23,769 bases of DNA from Actinomycetota bacterium. Lineage in GTDB: Bacteria; Actinomycetota; Actinomycetes; Nanopelagicales; Nanopelagicaceae. Under the pieces are notes generated by a model. That model did not search any database. It was given only the letters and a program-made list of their open reading frames with translations, and was not told the DNA's origin. The translations under genes were made by a program, and so were the position numbers. Numbering within the stretch: position 1 is the stretch's first letter; each line of letters opens with the position of its first letter. Location of the stretch: positions 1 to 23,769 of the forward strand of contig CANNDP010000006.1 of the NCBI GenBank assembly GCA_947503395.1. Reading direction: 5' to 3'. Shown piece after piece: positions 23,201 to 23,769 of the stretch.

Positions 23201-23735
23201 AACTGATACAACAATTAGTCAGATTTTAGATGAAGGGGTAGTTCACGATCAGATAATCACTATCGCAGGTCTAATTACAGCGGTTCAACGAAAAGTTAGT
23301 CGGCAAGGACAATCTTGGGCAATTGTCACAGTTGAAGATCTTGAAGGCGCTATCGATGTGCGCTTCTTCTCAACTACCTATCAAACCCATGCTCTAAATT
23401 TAATTGAAGATCGAATCGTAATTATTCGTGGAAGAATTGATAAACGTGAGGAGACAGCGCAGATTACGGCTCTTGAGCTAAATCTTGCCGACATAAATCA
23501 AGCACCAATTGGTCCCTTTGTAATCAAACTTGAAGCCGAGCGATGCACACCTCCTGTTGTAGATCGAATGAAGGAGATATTGCGCTCCCATCCTGGAACT
23601 AGAGAAGTCCATCTAAAAATTGAAGGTGGCGCAAAGAACACAATCCTTAAGCTCGATGATGGATTAAAAATTACTGCCTCACCAAGCTTGAGCGCAGATC
23701 TCAAGTCAATTCTCGGGCCAGACTGTTTAGTTTAA
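20214..23735 (+). CDS. dnaE: DNA polymerase III alpha subunit DnaE
   Basis: Replicative C-family DNA polymerase, cytoplasmic. 1173 aa from GTG 20214. The N-terminal PHP domain starts FVHLHVHTEYSMLDG (H7, H9, H11, D18), continues MTDHGN, GIEAYV, GCAAGE and TNDLHY, and looks metal-competent; in mycobacterial DnaE1 this domain is the proofreading exonuclease. The polymerase core has GPGRGSAAGSLVSY, PDIDLDFDERR (catalytic D416, D418) and KMDFLGLRNL (D578). A helix-hairpin-helix region leads to the internal clamp-binding motif QFDLF at 937-941, then an OB-fold at about 1012-1058. The length fits DnaE1. The upstream frame from 20166 overlaps the preceding gene and lacks homology, so GTG 20214, just before FVHLHVH, is preferred. 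Confidence 0.96.
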   Translation: MSQGFVHLHVHTEYSMLDGAARIEKLAEEVARSGDGAIAMTDHGNVFGAFDFYKTMKNAGVKPIIGIEAYVAPESRFDKKRVKWAEGGEDDVSAGGAYTHMTLLAENNVGLANLFRLSSLASLEGFYYKPRMDRELLSQYSQGIIATTGCAAGEIQTRIRMGAYNEARAAAANYRDIFGADNYFVEIMDHDIEIERRVKDDLLKLAKELGLPLVATNDLHYTYSDDAKHHEALLCIQSGTTLADPKRFKFEGKEYYLKDAATMRRIFKDLEIACDNTLAIAERCNIKMRENENLLPQFAVPKGESENSWLVKETEAGLLEKFGAKSMDEIAPQYQARLHFELDVMTKMGFAGYFLVVADLVAHAKREGIRVGPGRGSAAGSLVSYALGITGLDPIKHGLLFERFLNPDRISMPDIDLDFDERRRSEMIRYATNKYGDDRVAQIITYSTIKSKAAIKDAARVLGYPYALGERLTKALPPPIMGKDVSFQGVFDKDDDRYGEAQEFRNIYESDPDSKTIVDMARGLEGLKRQWSVHAAGVILSREPLIDVIPIHKRDVDGSIITQFDMGACEATGLLKMDFLGLRNLSVLDDCLENIKNNQARTIVLESLELSDKKTFELLSRGETLGVFQLDSAPIRALLRSMAPDSFEDISAVIALYRPGPMGVNAHNDYADRKNKRKRIEPIHPELSAALDEILADTYGLIVYQEQVMAIAQKLAGFSLGRADLLRKAMGKKNKEILDKEYVHFEEGMRNNGFSSIAIEELWKTLIPFSDYAFNRAHSAGYGVLSFWTAYLKANYPTEYMAALLTSVRDDKDKSALYLNESRRMGIKVLPPDVNFSNAEYTPGGSDIRFGLTAIRNIGENVVASIVKNRNEKGNYTSFSDFLAKVDQTVCNKKTIESLIKAGAFDSLGHSRKGLMSIYLEAIDSVLEEKRAQAIGQFDLFGGANEVSANGISTLALEVSDQEWEKALLLSYEREMLGLYVSDHPLLGVEHVLRSATDTTISQILDEGVVHDQIITIAGLITAVQRKVSRQGQSWAIVTVEDLEGAIDVRFFSTTYQTHALNLIEDRIVIIRGRIDKREETAQITALELNLADINQAPIGPFVIKLEAERCTPPVVDRMKEILRSHPGTREVHLKIEGGAKNTILKLDDGLKITASPSLSADLKSILGPDCLV

Positions 23736-23753
23736 GCAGAGATAACTCTCTGC
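23736..23753 (+). terminator. Small hairpin right after dnaE, possible terminator
   Basis: GCAGAG (23736-23741) and CTCTGC (23748-23753) are perfect inverted arms around ATAACT, beginning on the base after the dnaE stop. No T-tract follows, so it would be a non-canonical terminator. The window ends 16 bases later. Confidence 0.4.
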
Positions 23754-23769
23754 AAGATTAGAGGCAGTG

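Noticed and set aside
1..23769. tRNA genes, rRNA genes, CRISPR arrays, insertion sequences, phage or toxin-antitoxin genes
   Set aside because: None seen; nearly every base belongs to an identified gene or the short leaders described.

Overview
The window is almost entirely the 3' part of an actinobacterial division and cell wall (dcw) cluster plus the genes that usually follow it. The order is murE (cut by the left edge), murF, mraY, murD, ftsW, murG, murC, ftsQ, ftsZ, pgeF, yggS, sepF, yggT, kynU, kynA, ileS (reverse strand), a TraR/DksA-type zinc-finger gene, lspA, an rluD-like gene and dnaE. Several things point to an actinobacterium: the ftsZ-pgeF-yggS-sepF-yggT order, an FtsZ N-terminus of the ATPQNYLAVIKVVGIGGGG type, a type-2-like IleRS behind a short T-box, and a Lys/Ala-rich TraR/DksA protein next to lspA. 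Base composition is only moderate, codons are A/T-leaning, and intergenic space is close to zero. Together these suggest a streamlined, low-GC freshwater lineage such as Ca. Nanopelagicales (acI). That placement is an inference, not a database match.

Region 1 (1-9049) is a tight run of peptidoglycan precursor and divisome genes. murE/murF, murF/mraY and mraY/murD overlap through ATGA or GTGA, and murD/ftsW overlap by 8 nt, so translational coupling is likely. MurE carries a DNPR motif, which indicates a meso-diaminopimelate cell wall. The lipid II route is complete from MurE onward (MurE/F/C/D, MraY, MurG), with the SEDS glycosyltransferase FtsW and the divisome protein FtsQ.

Region 2 (9050-12428) opens with a 129-nt gap holding a 33-bp near-perfect dyad that abuts the ftsZ ribosome binding site. 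Then come ftsZ, pgeF, yggS, sepF and yggT. In many actinobacteria divIVA (wag31) follows yggT. Here there is no divIVA; its place is taken by kynU-kynA.

Region 3 (12429-17952) holds the kynU-kynA pair (kynureninase and tryptophan 2,3-dioxygenase). It converges on ileS so closely that both genes share the palindrome CTAG as stop codon. The ileS leader is a T-box riboswitch with an AUC (Ile) specifier, a TGGTACC T-box core and a Shine-Dalgarno sequestering pairing.

Region 4 (17953-23769) runs forward: the TraR/DksA protein with a histone-H1-like tail, lspA (overlapping it by 28 nt), an RluD-like pseudouridine synthase, and dnaE with an apparently intact PHP domain and a clamp-binding motif.

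I saw no insertion sequences, tRNA or rRNA genes, CRISPR arrays or phage genes, and no wholly new gene system. The points most worth a second look are the ftsZ leader dyad, the kynU-kynA replacement at the divIVA position, the shared stop of kynA and ileS, the ileS T-box, and a recurring pattern of SD-less starts sitting 6-8 nt after a -10-like hexamer.
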